Positions 9,014 through 17,700 are shown, counted from the stretch's first letter. The stretch is DNA of 64,000 nt from an uncultured Clostridia bacterium (GCA_947066105.1 CAMSYM010000003.1:55298-119297), one strand, 5' to 3'. Notes: generated from the letters alone by a model not told the origin. Program-made: numbers and translations.

Positions 9014-9424
9014 TCAGTCCGCCGCGGCGTCCCACCTGCGCGAACAGTCGAACAGCATGCATTTTTCGCATTTGCCGTCGCAATCGTGCTTGCCCGATTT
9101 TTTGGGCGGCGGTGGCGGCGGACAGCCTTCGGGCAACATTTCGGGCGATTTTCCCGACGGGATACATTTCGGCACGCCCGAATTAAGATCGCAGATCTCC
9201 ACGATTATAACGTCCTCGCCTATCTTTTGCACGCATTGCCACGGCACGAACAGGTCCTGCGACTTGGAAAAAACTCCGCGCTTGCCGTACGGGAGTATTA
9301 CGCCTTTGATCTTACCCGATCCGACCGAAAACACAAGGTCGATGATGTGTCCCATGCGCCGACCGTCACTGCCGTTTATGACTTCGCGGCGACGCAGTTC
9401 GCAATATGTCATTTCGCTTTCCAT
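9014..9424 (-). CDS. ylmC: YlmC/YmxH-family PRC-barrel protein with Cys-rich tail
   Basis: About 136 aa. Residues 5-80 match the YlmC/YmxH pattern: CELRRREVINGSDGRRMGHI, then GKIKGVILPYG, then DLFVPWQCVQKIGEDVIIVE. The family is associated with sporulation and often sits next to sigG, as here; its biochemical role is unknown. The C-terminal part is unusual: a six-proline run, then four or more cysteines (HDCDGKCEKCMLFDC). The ATG at 9424 was chosen because it lies 6 nt after the -10 box, as in other leaderless genes here. An in-frame ATG at 9430 would lie upstream of the predicted transcript start. One at 9412 has GGAAAG before it and is the alternative. Confidence 0.85.
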   Translation of the reverse strand: MESEMTYCELRRREVINGSDGRRMGHIIDLVFSVGSGKIKGVILPYGKRGVFSKSQDLFVPWQCVQKIGEDVIIVEICDLNSGVPKCIPSGKSPEMLPEGCPPPPPPKKSGKHDCDGKCEKCMLFDCSRRWDAAAD

Positions 9425-9430
9425 AGACAT

Positions 9431-9460
9431 TGTATATGCGTTTTTCGACGCAAGTGACAA
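9431..9460 (-). promoter_or_regulatory. Candidate leaderless promoter of ylmC
   Basis: Minus strand: TTGTCA (9455-9460), 18 nt, TATACA (9431-9436), 6 nt, ATG at 9424. Confidence 0.5.
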
Positions 9461-9598
9461 TGATTTTTTTATGATATTAAGCGATTTCGACATGATACGA
9501 CTGGTATCTCGCGCAAACCGCGTTTGCCGCCGCATAACCGATACTGCGCAGAGCCAAACTTAAAAGTGCCGAAAATCAAACCAAAGAGAGGCTTACAC

Positions 9599-10369
9599 AT
9601 GAAAACACGCGTCGATATTTGCGGACTCGATACGTCCACACTGCCCAAACTGAAACACGAAGAAATGATGGAGCTTATAGTCAAGGCTCAAAGCGGCGAC
9701 GAACAAGCGCGCGAGCTGTTTATCATGGCTAACCTGCGGCTCGTCCTTTCCGTAACGCAACGGTTTGCCGCAAAAAAACAGAGCGTCGACGATATATTCC
9801 AAGTCGGTTGCATAGGACTCATCAAGGCAATGGAAAACTTCAACGTGTCGTACAACCTGCGTTTTTCGACGTACGCCGTGCCGATGATAATCGGCGAGAT
9901 ACGCAGGTTTCTGCGCGACTGTTCGCCGTTACGCGTTTCGCGGTCCGTGCGCGACACCGCTTATCACGCACTGCAAGCGCGCCAAAAAATCGAATACGAA
10001 ACAGGCGACGCCGCAACGCTCGACGATATAGCCGCCGCGCTCAACCTGCCCGTTAAAGACGTAGTGTATGCGCTCGACGGCATTTCCGACCCCGTTTCGC
10101 TGTTTGAACCAGTATATCACGACGGCGACGATGCGGTGCTCGTAATGGATCAACTGACGGATACCGCCGACGACAACCGATTGAGCATCATAGATATAGA
10201 CGACGCGGTGGAAAAACTGTCCGAGCGCGAACGTAAAATATTGATGATGCGCTTTTACGACGGAAAAACGCAAATGGAAGTCAGCAAAGAGATCGGCATT
10301 TCGCAAGCGCAGGTTTCGCGTTTGGAAAAAACCGCCATCGCCGCGATCCACAAAAAGGTCGCCGACTGA
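9599..10369 (+). CDS. sigG: RNA polymerase sporulation sigma factor SigG
   Basis: A 256-aa sigma-70-family factor for late forespore gene expression. The N-terminus VDICGLDTSTLPKLKHEEM matches the SigG signature that distinguishes it from SigF. Region 2 (ANLRLVLSVTQRF...DDIFQVGCIGLIKA...FSTYAVPMIIGEIRRFLRD), region 3 and region 4 (LSERERKILMMRFYDGKTQMEVSKEIGISQAQVSRLEK) are complete. The ATG at 9599 follows GAGAGG. In most relatives sigG lies directly after sigE on the same strand. Here it is inverted, with a helicase gene between them. I could not identify a convincing SigF- or SigG-type promoter. Confidence 0.96.
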   Translation: MKTRVDICGLDTSTLPKLKHEEMMELIVKAQSGDEQARELFIMANLRLVLSVTQRFAAKKQSVDDIFQVGCIGLIKAMENFNVSYNLRFSTYAVPMIIGEIRRFLRDCSPLRVSRSVRDTAYHALQARQKIEYETGDAATLDDIAAALNLPVKDVVYALDGISDPVSLFEPVYHDGDDAVLVMDQLTDTADDNRLSIIDIDDAVEKLSERERKILMMRFYDGKTQMEVSKEIGISQAQVSRLEKTAIAAIHKKVAD

Positions 10370-10398
10370 TAGACGACATTTGTCCGTATAACGATATA

Positions 10399-10438
10399 AA
10401 AAACGCCTGTCCGATCTTATGCGAACAGACGTTTTATT
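10399..10438. terminator. Bidirectional terminator between sigG and the helicase gene
   Basis: Stem AAAACGCCTGT (10400-10410) with ACAGACGTTTT (10425-10435), one mismatch, and T runs on both sides. It sits between two convergent genes. Confidence 0.7.
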
Positions 10439-11960
10439 AATCGTCTGTATTTTCTCCCGCAGGTACGGGGCTTACGATATCGATCACTTTCTCGAAAAGA
10501 TCTGGATTATTGATCACTATCAATGCGATCTTTTCCCGCACGCGCGTAAGTCCTTGAAATAATAATTGCTTGAACAAATAATCCGGATTGGGATGATCTA
10601 CCGCAAGCAAATGTCCGCTTTCGTCATAGTAAAACGAATCGTCTATTGCCATTACTACGCTATCGAATTCTTGTCCTATGACTTCGTGCGTATTCTTACC
10701 CGACAGTAATTGATCCATACCGCAAGAATAATATAGCGACAACGTAAATGCCACATACTGATAATTGCGCAATCTATAATAGTCGATCAAACAATTCGCT
10801 TGAACATAATTTGCCGCATAAATCACCTGCACATTTTTATAGTCTTCTTTCGGTCTCGGATCGTTCATATACATCAAATGCCGTATAAACGATGCCATTT
10901 CTTTATTGGTACGTATTTTATTCTTTAACTGATATAACTTAAAATTATCCAACGATTTAATTTTATCTGCAATACAAGCGTCTATCTCTTTTTTACTCAA
11001 AACCTGTCGCGGATCGAAACTGAATATTACGGAAATATTGCTCTTTTTTGCGGCAACCACGACATTATCGAATCTTACGTTGTAAAGCCTGTGCGTTTCA
11101 TCAAACAATACGACATCATAATCACAGCAATCGTCATTGGAAAAACATGCGATAGTAGTAACCGTCAGCCCTTCTATATTATCGTTTATGATTTTATGTC
11201 CTTCGCAAATATAACCGCAATGTACTACACACACTTTTCTCGTCTGCGCCAAGTTTTTGGCTATATCATATAACAGCAACGTTTTGCCCGTACCGGGCGC
11301 ACCCGTAATACCGAAAAATCTATACTCGTTCTCCGGTTTAATGACTATTTTGTCAATAATATCGTTCTTGACTTCTTCTTGGGAATCGGTCAAAAAATAC
11401 TCGTCGTTTAAAAACTTTTCGGGAGTATTCAAAGGCGATACCAAAAATTGCGACGGTTTAAACAAATCAGACAAATCTTCTACATACAGTCCGTCAACTG
11501 CTTTGAGCGCATTAACGATTGTCTCGGTATCTGCGACCGTCAAATCATCGCCGTCCAGCATGTAAAAACGACGTTCTGTCTTAACGTATTCGAATTGATA
11601 AATATCTCTTTGTAAGTGATTAAGAAAATGTCTGTTTTGCAACAATTGTTTTTTTAATTTATCATGAGTAGTCATTTGCGATTTCAATTCGATATTCAAA
11701 ACGCCCGTTTCGGAAACTTTCAACAAGTCAAACTCTCTTCCCAACTGCGGAATTTCATATGTAAAAGCAAATCCGTCAAAATATCGACAATCCAAAAACG
11801 GAAAGACCGCATCGACAAAATCGACCAAAGTTTCGACTTCGGGCTGTTTATGACGCTTAATGCTGACTCTGCCTGCCAAATAGCTTTCGTACTCGGAAAA
11901 TACATCTATATCCAAATTAGCCGCAGAAAGCGCCAATAGGTATAAATTAATTGTTTTCAT
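10437..11960 (-). CDS. PD-(D/E)XK nuclease-like domain fused to SF1/DUF2075-type helicase
   Basis: A 507-aa protein. The N-terminal about 130 residues contain REFDLLKVSETGVLNIELKSQ-like spacing (D...E-x-K), the core of PD-(D/E)XK nucleases. The rest is a superfamily-1 helicase ATPase: Walker A GAPGTGKT (near 220), Walker B VVLFDETHR, a FSFDPRQVL motif, HEVIGQEFDSVV and the motif VI-like GLTRVREKI. Such proteins act on nucleic acid, and several are defence components; the role here is not known. The gene is visibly more AT-rich than its neighbours and splits sigE from sigG, which suggests transfer. It has its own promoter, a GGAG ribosome-binding site before the ATG at 11960, and its own terminator. 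Confidence 0.82.
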   Translation of the reverse strand: MKTINLYLLALSAANLDIDVFSEYESYLAGRVSIKRHKQPEVETLVDFVDAVFPFLDCRYFDGFAFTYEIPQLGREFDLLKVSETGVLNIELKSQMTTHDKLKKQLLQNRHFLNHLQRDIYQFEYVKTERRFYMLDGDDLTVADTETIVNALKAVDGLYVEDLSDLFKPSQFLVSPLNTPEKFLNDEYFLTDSQEEVKNDIIDKIVIKPENEYRFFGITGAPGTGKTLLLYDIAKNLAQTRKVCVVHCGYICEGHKIINDNIEGLTVTTIACFSNDDCCDYDVVLFDETHRLYNVRFDNVVVAAKKSNISVIFSFDPRQVLSKKEIDACIADKIKSLDNFKLYQLKNKIRTNKEMASFIRHLMYMNDPRPKEDYKNVQVIYAANYVQANCLIDYYRLRNYQYVAFTLSLYYSCGMDQLLSGKNTHEVIGQEFDSVVMAIDDSFYYDESGHLLAVDHPNPDYLFKQLLFQGLTRVREKIALIVINNPDLFEKVIDIVSPVPAGENTDD

Positions 11961-11998
11961 GTGTTTTTCTCCGCGAACAAATATTTTTTAACGAACTT

Positions 11999-12027
11999 AT
12001 TTTATCATATTTTTATATAAAAATCAA
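11999..12027 (-). promoter_or_regulatory. Sigma-A promoter of the nuclease-helicase gene
   Basis: Minus strand: TTGATT (12022-12027), 17 nt, TAAAAT (11999-12004), then an AT-rich leader with GGAG before the ATG. Confidence 0.6.
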
Positions 12028-12049
12028 ACATATAGCAATGCTGATATAG

Positions 12050-12074
12050 CAAAAAGCGAGCAACTATGCTCGCT
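12050..12074 (-). terminator. Terminator after spoIIGA-sigE
   Basis: Perfect 8-bp stem AGCGAGCA (12055-12062) with TGCTCGCT (12067-12074), 4-nt loop, followed on the minus strand by TTTTT. Confidence 0.85.
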
Positions 12075-12093
12075 ATTTGCGGATATTTATGCA

Positions 12094-12807
12094 CTACACT
12101 TGCAATGCCTTTGCAATGTCTTTTTTAAGCCGATATATTATCTTTTTTTCGAGTCGGGATATATACGACTGCGAAATACCGAGAATATCGGCGACTTCCT
12201 TTTGCGTGCGCTCGTCGCCGCCGCCCAAGCCGAACCGCATTTGCATGATAACGCGTTCGCGCTTTGTCAGTCTTTCGAGCGCTTCGTTGAGCAGTTTGCA
12301 CTCGGCTTCCGTTTCCAGCTCCTTACCCACCGCATCGGGATCGGTGCCGAGAATATCCGCCATTACAAGCTCGTTGCCATCCATATCCACATTCAGCGGC
12401 TCGTCCAACGATACTTCCGCGCGCATGCGCACGACTCTGCGCAAGTGCATCAATATTTCGTTCTCTATGCAACGCGACGCATAAGTAGCAAGCTTGATAT
12501 TTTTATCGGTATCGAATGAATTGACCGCTTTTATAAGCCCGACCGTACCTATCGAAATTAGGTCTTCCACGTCCACGCCCGTATTGTCGAACTTGCGCGC
12601 TATGTACACCACCAGCCGCAGATTGTGTTCTATGAGCATCGCTTTTACGGCGGGATCGGTTTTAAGCCGAGCGAGCGCCGCCGCTTCTTCCTGCGGTTCA
12701 AGCGGGTGCGGCAAGCCTTCGCCCGACGTTATGTATTCGAGTTCGCACCCTTCGTCATGCGCGCCCAACGCGCTCTTGATAGCTTCTATTATCTTGGCAA
12801 AAATCAT
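12094..12807 (-). CDS. sigE: RNA polymerase sporulation sigma factor SigE
   Basis: A 237-aa early mother-cell sigma factor, made as an inactive precursor. The N-terminal about 25 residues ([17 protein letters not shown]...) form the hydrophobic/amphipathic pro-sequence that holds it at the membrane until SpoIIGA cleaves it. The body matches SigE closely: [73 protein letters not shown]. The start codon overlaps the spoIIGA stop by 4 nt (ATGA), so the two are translationally coupled. Confidence 0.98.
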   Translation of the reverse strand: MIFAKIIEAIKSALGAHDEGCELEYITSGEGLPHPLEPQEEAAALARLKTDPAVKAMLIEHNLRLVVYIARKFDNTGVDVEDLISIGTVGLIKAVNSFDTDKNIKLATYASRCIENEILMHLRRVVRMRAEVSLDEPLNVDMDGNELVMADILGTDPDAVGKELETEAECKLLNEALERLTKRERVIMQMRFGLGGGDERTQKEVADILGISQSYISRLEKKIIYRLKKDIAKALQV

Positions 12808-13637
12808 ACTACGCCCTCCGTCATGACCGCGGGATTGAGCAACATTTCGTGCGCGGGCGAAAACCTTTTGCCCGTGCCGCTCACAAGACCGACCATTGCA
12901 TTTATTGTATGTCCGCGCCTGTCCGAATAGACCGTTATCCTTGTCGGTTGAACAAGAATTATGTCGGCGACCCCCGCGGGCGTGCTTGCAGATATGCGCC
13001 GTAGTTTGGGCAAACGCTTGGCAAACTCTATTGCCGCGCCGCCGTTCAGTTTGGACGTGAACATATCGACGTCCGTTATTACGACAGGCAAGCCCGACGT
13101 GCCGTCGAAAACGCAATTGCCCGTATCCAAGAACGCGGCAAACTTCATGCTTTCGCCGTATACTTCTATCTCCGTACCGTACTCGTACGGCGCGCGCGCC
13201 CGCGGCAAGCGCAAACGTTTTATGCAATATCTGATGCCCAAATACACGATGCTCGACGTGCCGAGCACCAAAAACAACGGACATTTTGTCGAAAAAGCGT
13301 TCGCTTGCGATATGTCCGAATACAGCATCAAGCCGAGCGCGAAGCTCGCGCCGCCGAACGCGAAAGTACAGCCCAAAAATACGACGCTCGCCGTCAATGC
13401 GCGCGGGGTCTTTAAGTACATCACCGCCGACAGCGTTATCCACAGCGCGAGCTTGACAGACAGTTGCGCCGCCGTTTCGCCGCGCATGAACGGATAGAAC
13501 ACGGCGACGACGGTGCCTATCGTAGATGCGAGCAATACGCGCATGACCCGTACTTTGTTATGGCAAAGCCGCGTCGCCGTCGCGCCCGCAAGATACGTCA
13601 ATAAAAAATTATCGGCAATAACGAACTCTATGTACAT
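12804..13637 (-). CDS. spoIIGA: Sporulation sigma-E processing peptidase SpoIIGA
   Basis: A 277-aa membrane aspartic protease that cleaves pro-SigE at the sporulation septum. Residues 1-140 form about five membrane segments. The cytoplasmic protease domain carries the catalytic DTGN motif at 171-174 ([13 protein letters not shown]). The ATG at 13637 ([13 protein letters not shown]) fits the family start. It has no Shine-Dalgarno site, and a TATAAT box lies 6 nt upstream, which predicts a leaderless transcript. A TGTCGAA Spo0A-type box lies upstream at 13681. Confidence 0.95.
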   Translation of the reverse strand: MYIEFVIADNFLLTYLAGATATRLCHNKVRVMRVLLASTIGTVVAVFYPFMRGETAAQLSVKLALWITLSAVMYLKTPRALTASVVFLGCTFAFGGASFALGLMLYSDISQANAFSTKCPLFLVLGTSSIVYLGIRYCIKRLRLPRARAPYEYGTEIEVYGESMKFAAFLDTGNCVFDGTSGLPVVITDVDMFTSKLNGGAAIEFAKRLPKLRRISASTPAGVADIILVQPTRITVYSDRRGHTINAMVGLVSGTGKRFSPAHEMLLNPAVMTEGVV

Positions 13638-13643
13638 GCCGAT

Positions 13644-13687
13644 ATTATAGCAAACGCAAACCGCGCCGTCATTACTATTATGTCGAA
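13644..13687 (-). promoter_or_regulatory. spoIIGA promoter with Spo0A-type box
   Basis: Minus strand: TATAAT at 13644-13649, 6 nt before the ATG. The -35 region is weak (ATGACG at 17-nt spacing). A TGTCGAA sequence at 13681-13687 matches the 0A box and ends 31 nt upstream of the -10. A poor -35 with an upstream 0A box is how Spo0A-activated spoIIG promoters look in Bacillus. The assignment is inferred. Confidence 0.55.
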
Positions 13688-13731
13688 ACGCCCGACGCAT
13701 TTTAAAGCTTTTGCACCGTTTTTGTCAAAAT

Positions 13732-13760
13732 GAAAACACCCGATGATTCCGGGTGTTTTC
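13732..13760 (-). terminator. Terminator after ftsZ
   Basis: Stem GAAAACACCCG (13732-13742) with CGGGTGTTTTC (13750-13760), perfectly complementary, 7-nt loop, T-rich on the minus-strand exit. Confidence 0.85.
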
Positions 13761-13785
13761 GGGAAATTAGATATTTAACGATAGA

Positions 13786-15084
13786 TCACTTTCTGCCGTT
13801 GAGCCGTTGCAACCACGAGCTGTCGCTGTCGTCGTCCAATCCTACGAACCCGTTGTTTTCGGTGCGTTTTTGCGGACGCGGCTGTTGCTGGGGCTGACCG
13901 CCGAAGAACGATTGTTGCACCGCGCCCTGCTGTTGGGGAGCGCCCTGCGGCTGACGGTAAGTCGGCTGTTGCGGATACGCGGGCTGACCGACCGACGGCT
14001 GACCGTAGCCCTGACCGCCGTACGGCTGTTGCGGCGGTTGAGCTTGCCGAACGTTATAGCCGCCGAGCGGGTTTTGCGCTTGCTGTTGCTGTTGCGCCTG
14101 TCTGTTCGCGGCGCCCGAATTATTAAAGCCGGTGGCGATTATCGTTACCTGTAATTCGTCTTTCAACGACGGGACTATCGCATGACCGAAAATGATATTC
14201 GCGTCCTTGTCGCAAATGTCCTTTACGAGATCGACCGCTTGCGTGATCTCGTCCATTTTGACTTCGCGACCTTCGACGTTTACGATAGCGCGCGTCGCGC
14301 CCTCGATAGACGTGTCGAGTACGGCGTTGTTTACCGCTTTTTTGACGGCTTCGATCGCGCGGTTCGTACCGCTCGCTCTGCCTATGCCCATGATCGCGTC
14401 GCCGCCCTGTTCCAAAATGGTGTGGATATCGGCAAAGTCGACGTTTATCCGACCGGGATTGGCAATGAGATCGGTCGTCGCCTGCACGCCCTGACGCAAT
14501 ATGTCGTCGGCGTACTTAAACGCTTCCTGCGTGGTCATGTCCTTTGCGACGCTCGCGAGCTTTTCGTTGGGAACGATTATTATCGAATCGACGAACTCGC
14601 GCAAACGCGCTATGCCCGACTGCGCGTTGCGCATGCGGATATCGCCCTCGAACTTGAACGGAGTGGTAACGAACGCTATCGTGAGCTTGCCGAGATTATG
14701 CGCGATCTCCGCAATGACAGGCGCCGCGCCCGTACCCGTGCCGCCGCCCATGCCTGCGGTAATAAACACCAAGTCCATATCCTTGATAAGACTGGTGAGC
14801 GTTTCGCGGCATTCTTCCGCCGACAGTCTGCCCTTTTCGGGGTTTGCGCCCGCGCCGTAGCCCTTGGTGATATTCGCGCCGATCTGAACGCGCTTTGTCG
14901 CTTTGGAAACGCGCAAAGCCTGGCGATCGGTGTTTATCGCCATAAACTGCTGGACGTTCACGCCGGCGGCTATCATATTATCCACGGCGTTACTGCCGCC
15001 GCCGCCCACGCCGATTATAACTACCTTGACGGGCGAAGTGCCTTGCTCTTCGCTTGCGGCGTTTTTGATATCTCCGAATGTCAT
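13786..15084 (-). CDS. ftsZ: Cell division protein FtsZ
   Basis: A 432-aa tubulin-like GTPase that forms the Z ring. GVGGGGSNAVDNM (25-37) and the tubulin signature GGGTGTG (113-119) are intact. After the globular core (to about 330) comes a Gln/Pro/Gly-rich linker of about 75 residues, longer than average, then a C-terminal peptide (GFVGLDDDSDSSWLQRL) of the kind that binds FtsA. The ATG at 15084 has AAGGAGAT 8 nt upstream. It is 15 nt downstream of ftsA and co-transcribed with it. Confidence 0.99.
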   Translation of the reverse strand: MTFGDIKNAASEEQGTSPVKVVIIGVGGGGSNAVDNMIAAGVNVQQFMAINTDRQALRVSKATKRVQIGANITKGYGAGANPEKGRLSAEECRETLTSLIKDMDLVFITAGMGGGTGTGAAPVIAEIAHNLGKLTIAFVTTPFKFEGDIRMRNAQSGIARLREFVDSIIIVPNEKLASVAKDMTTQEAFKYADDILRQGVQATTDLIANPGRINVDFADIHTILEQGGDAIMGIGRASGTNRAIEAVKKAVNNAVLDTSIEGATRAIVNVEGREVKMDEITQAVDLVKDICDKDANIIFGHAIVPSLKDELQVTIIATGFNNSGAANRQAQQQQQAQNPLGGYNVRQAQPPQQPYGGQGYGQPSVGQPAYPQQPTYRQPQGAPQQQGAVQQSFFGGQPQQQPRPQKRTENNGFVGLDDDSDSSWLQRLNGRK

Positions 15085-15099
15085 GATCAGGATCTCCTT

Positions 15100-16305
15100 T
15101 TAACGTTTGCGCTTTGAAAACCTGCGGCGCATTCTGTCCAACAGACCGCCGCTCGGCATATCGTTTGCAAGAACCATATCCAACAGTCCGAGCGCCGCCG
15201 AAAGCTGCGGGCGGTCGAGCATGGGCAATGTCGGTTTGACGGTATTGACTTCGCGGTTAAGACATTCCGCCAAGTATTCCGCCGCGCCGCGTATATGGTT
15301 GAGTCCGCCGCCAGTTACCGATAACGGCGTGAATTCCGGATATTCGTAATCGCACGATTTGAGCGCTTTCGATATATATCGAGCCAACCGCTCTATTTCC
15401 AATCGCACCGCAATGTTGACGTCGGCTACGGGATACGCATGAAGCTCGTTGTCTATCTCCACTTCGTATTCCGTTTGCAAAACAGGGGGCGTTTCGCCTT
15501 CGGGCGGTATGAATTCGGGTTCGAGCGACAGTATGACCTTGCGTTTGAGCCGTTCCGCCGCATTGTACGACAAGTCGAGCTTTTCGGCAAGCGCGCCCGT
15601 TATGCGCGCTCCGCCCCAAGGGAAGTAATACTGACGGCATATTCCGTCGCCGCGACCTATGCTCAACGCCGTGCCTATCGCACCCACGTCGGCGAGCATG
15701 ACGCATTTATCGCGAGTATAGTCGTCGAACAGGAACAGCATTTCGGCAAGCGACGTCGATACGTATTCCGTTTCGTGAATATCCGCACTGTCGACGGCAA
15801 GGTCGACCACTTCCAAAAAGTCGGTCTTGGCGAGCGTGTACGAAATACTCCCGCCAAGTCGCGTCGATTCCATGCCGACAGGTTCTATGAGCTTGCGCTC
15901 GTCGTCCAGTTTGTAGTAGATCGGTTGGATATTGATGACTTTCCAGTCGGGTCCGTCGGTATATTTATTGCCTACGTCGCGGAGCGTTTCCACGTCCTGT
16001 TCGGTCACGCGGCGCTTTTTATTGAGCGAAATGGACACGTCGTTTACCTTGCACATGGAAAACTCGTTAGGCACGCCTATATACAGCTTGTCCGCATGTA
16101 TACGCGCGCTTTTTTCCGCGCCCGCTATCGCCTGCGAGATCGCTTGCGGCAAGCGTTCGAAATCGAGCCATTTCCCGCAGGAATAGCCCGCATACTCGCA
16201 CATACCGATACCGTCGATACATATCGAGTCGTTTATTCCGCGACTACCGATCAAGACGGTTATCTTGCTCGTGCCGAAATCCATGATAGCAACGCTTTGT
16301 TTCAA
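15100..16305 (-). CDS. ftsA: Cell division protein FtsA
   Basis: A 401-aa actin-like protein that tethers FtsZ to the membrane. The phosphate-1 motif MDFGTSK (8-14), a 1C subdomain (ERLPQAISQAIAGAEKSARIHADKLYIGVP), the phosphate-2 region (MLADVGAIGT) and the adenosine motif (SVTGGGLNHIRG) are visible. It ends in a basic amphipathic helix (GLLDRMRRRFSKRKR), the expected membrane-targeting sequence. The start is a TTG at 16305 with AGGGG upstream. It has a strong promoter and an unusually long leader of about 120 nt. Confidence 0.93.
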   Translation of the reverse strand: MKQSVAIMDFGTSKITVLIGSRGINDSICIDGIGMCEYAGYSCGKWLDFERLPQAISQAIAGAEKSARIHADKLYIGVPNEFSMCKVNDVSISLNKKRRVTEQDVETLRDVGNKYTDGPDWKVINIQPIYYKLDDERKLIEPVGMESTRLGGSISYTLAKTDFLEVVDLAVDSADIHETEYVSTSLAEMLFLFDDYTRDKCVMLADVGAIGTALSIGRGDGICRQYYFPWGGARITGALAEKLDLSYNAAERLKRKVILSLEPEFIPPEGETPPVLQTEYEVEIDNELHAYPVADVNIAVRLEIERLARYISKALKSCDYEYPEFTPLSVTGGGLNHIRGAAEYLAECLNREVNTVKPTLPMLDRPQLSAALGLLDMVLANDMPSGGLLDRMRRRFSKRKR

Positions 16306-16431
16306 AACATGACCCCTATGACGACCGAATAATTTTGTCGCGCCGTGCGAATTTCGTCGCGCTACGGACGGAAAAAATCATACGGTTGCCGCAAAAAGCC
16401 GATAAGTTCGGGCGTTTTTGCTCCGATATTA

Positions 16432-16460
16432 ATTATACACATCGACGGTATATTTGTCAA
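16432..16460 (-). promoter_or_regulatory. Consensus promoter of ftsA-ftsZ
   Basis: Minus strand: TTGACA (16455-16460), exactly 17 nt, TATAAT (16432-16437). Both boxes are perfect. The predicted leader is about 120 nt. Confidence 0.85.
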
Positions 16461-16476
16461 GTGTACGTCAATAATT

Positions 16477-16490
16477 GTGCAAATTTGCAC
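16477..16490. promoter_or_regulatory. 14-bp perfect palindrome upstream of the ftsAZ promoter
   Basis: GTGCAAATTTGCAC directly follows the ftsQ stop codon (16491) and lies 16 nt upstream of the ftsA -35 box. It could be an operator or a short hairpin at the ftsQ mRNA end. It has no T run. Confidence 0.4.
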
Positions 16491-17369
16491 TCACACGGCT
16501 ATGCCGCCGTAATTTTCCAGATAGTAGCTCGCATCCGAATAATACTTTTTTCCGCCGTCGGCATTGACGCCTATCTCCGCGCCGAGCGCGATATACGAGC
16601 TTTTTACGGTCGGGCTGTCGCTCGCATACGACGTCCATACTTTTATCAGACCCGATATCCGCGTCGTGACAGCCGAATCGGGATTGGGATCGACGAACAA
16701 GCTCCATCCCCTGTCCATGAGCTTGGCGAAATCGTCCGCGCCGCCTTTGAGTTCTATAGAACACCCCGCCTTGGTGCGCACGTAAACATATCCGTCGCGC
16801 GTCAAGTCGATAAAGTCTATGCGCTCGTTTATTTGACTGTCGTTAAGTCCTTTGCTGTACATAAACGATATGAATGCGTCCATGATCTTGCGGTCGTAAC
16901 CGTCGCGCGATTGAAAAAACTCGCCCACGACGTCGGACGTAACGCCGCGCGGCTTCACGGTAAAATACCCGCTCATTTTTGTAGCCGATACACCGCCTAT
17001 CCGACCCGAAGCGTAGCATTGATAATAACTTCCGCCGTTTTCGTACTGGAACGAATTCTCATAAACTACGTAATTTATAGACACGCTGTCGGGGAATCTG
17101 CGCTCGATATTCACTACGCGCACATTCGGAAATGCCTTTTCTATCCTGTCGCTGACCGCTTGCTCGTCCAAAAAGAACATTGAACTGTTTTTTCGTATGT
17201 CCGCCGCTTCTATTATTCGCGCATCGTAATTGACGGCGCCGCCTTCCGCGTTGCCGTAATAACTGTAAGCGTACACGTTGCGTACAAGAAAGGTAGCGCC
17301 GCACGTCACCACGACCACTATCAATACCGTCACAACGGTCAATAATACAATCAACTTCTTGTTACGCAT
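16491..17369 (-). CDS. ftsQ: Cell division protein FtsQ/DivIB
   Basis: A 292-aa bitopic divisome protein. It has a short basic N-terminus, one membrane helix (residues 6-30), then a POTRA domain with the FtsQ pattern (IRKNSSMFFLDEQAVSDRIEKAFPNVRVVNIERRFPDSVSINY), followed by the FtsQ beta domain. It scaffolds FtsL and the septal synthase. The ATG at 17369 has no Shine-Dalgarno site and sits 6 nt after a TATACT box. Confidence 0.93.
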   Translation of the reverse strand: MRNKKLIVLLTVVTVLIVVVVTCGATFLVRNVYAYSYYGNAEGGAVNYDARIIEAADIRKNSSMFFLDEQAVSDRIEKAFPNVRVVNIERRFPDSVSINYVVYENSFQYENGGSYYQCYASGRIGGVSATKMSGYFTVKPRGVTSDVVGEFFQSRDGYDRKIMDAFISFMYSKGLNDSQINERIDFIDLTRDGYVYVRTKAGCSIELKGGADDFAKLMDRGWSLFVDPNPDSAVTTRISGLIKVWTSYASDSPTVKSSYIALGAEIGVNADGGKKYYSDASYYLENYGGIAV

Positions 17370-17375
17370 GTATTC

Positions 17376-17404
17376 AGTATATCAAACATACGCTTAAAAA
17401 TCAA
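17376..17404 (-). promoter_or_regulatory. Leaderless promoter of ftsQ
   Basis: Minus strand: TTGATT (17399-17404), exactly 17 nt, TATACT (17376-17381), 6 nt, ATG. Confidence 0.75.
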
Positions 17405-17412
17405 CTGTTCTC

Positions 17413-17700
17413 TTACTTCTTTTGAAAAAGAAGTAAGCAAGAAAACCTTATGCTTTTTGTTTACGAATGATTTTACTTTTTCATTCTCTTGACTTTTTTC
17501 GGAGTTTTAGACTTTCATATTTTGAAAAAGAAGTGAGCAAAAAAACTTTACGCTTTTGTTAACAGGTGATTATACTTTTTTCGGTCTATTGATGTTTTTC
17601 GGAGTTTTCGACTTTCATATTTTGAAAAAGAAGTAAGCAAGAACACTTTATGCTTTTTGTTAACCGGTGATTATGTTTTTTCGGTCTATTGATGCTTATT
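17413..17700. repeat. 100-bp tandem repeat, nearly three copies
   Basis: Units begin with TTTGAAAAAGAAGT at 17421, 17521 and 17621, an exact 100-nt period. The third is partial, ending near 17700. Each holds GAAGTAAGCAA-like sequence, a TGCTTTT(T)GTTAAC segment and TTCGGAGTTTT..GACTTTCATAT. The first copy starts in a 24-nt near-perfect palindrome (17413-17436). The remaining intergenic part to 17859 is AT-rich with no gene seen. Confidence 0.9.

Noticed and set aside
9481..9598. SigF- or SigG-type promoter upstream of sigG
   Set aside because: Several GTAT- and CATAA-like pieces occur but none with correct spacing.
17413..17700. CRISPR array
   Set aside because: The repeats have a 100-bp unit with no alternating short repeat and unique spacer, and no cas gene is present.
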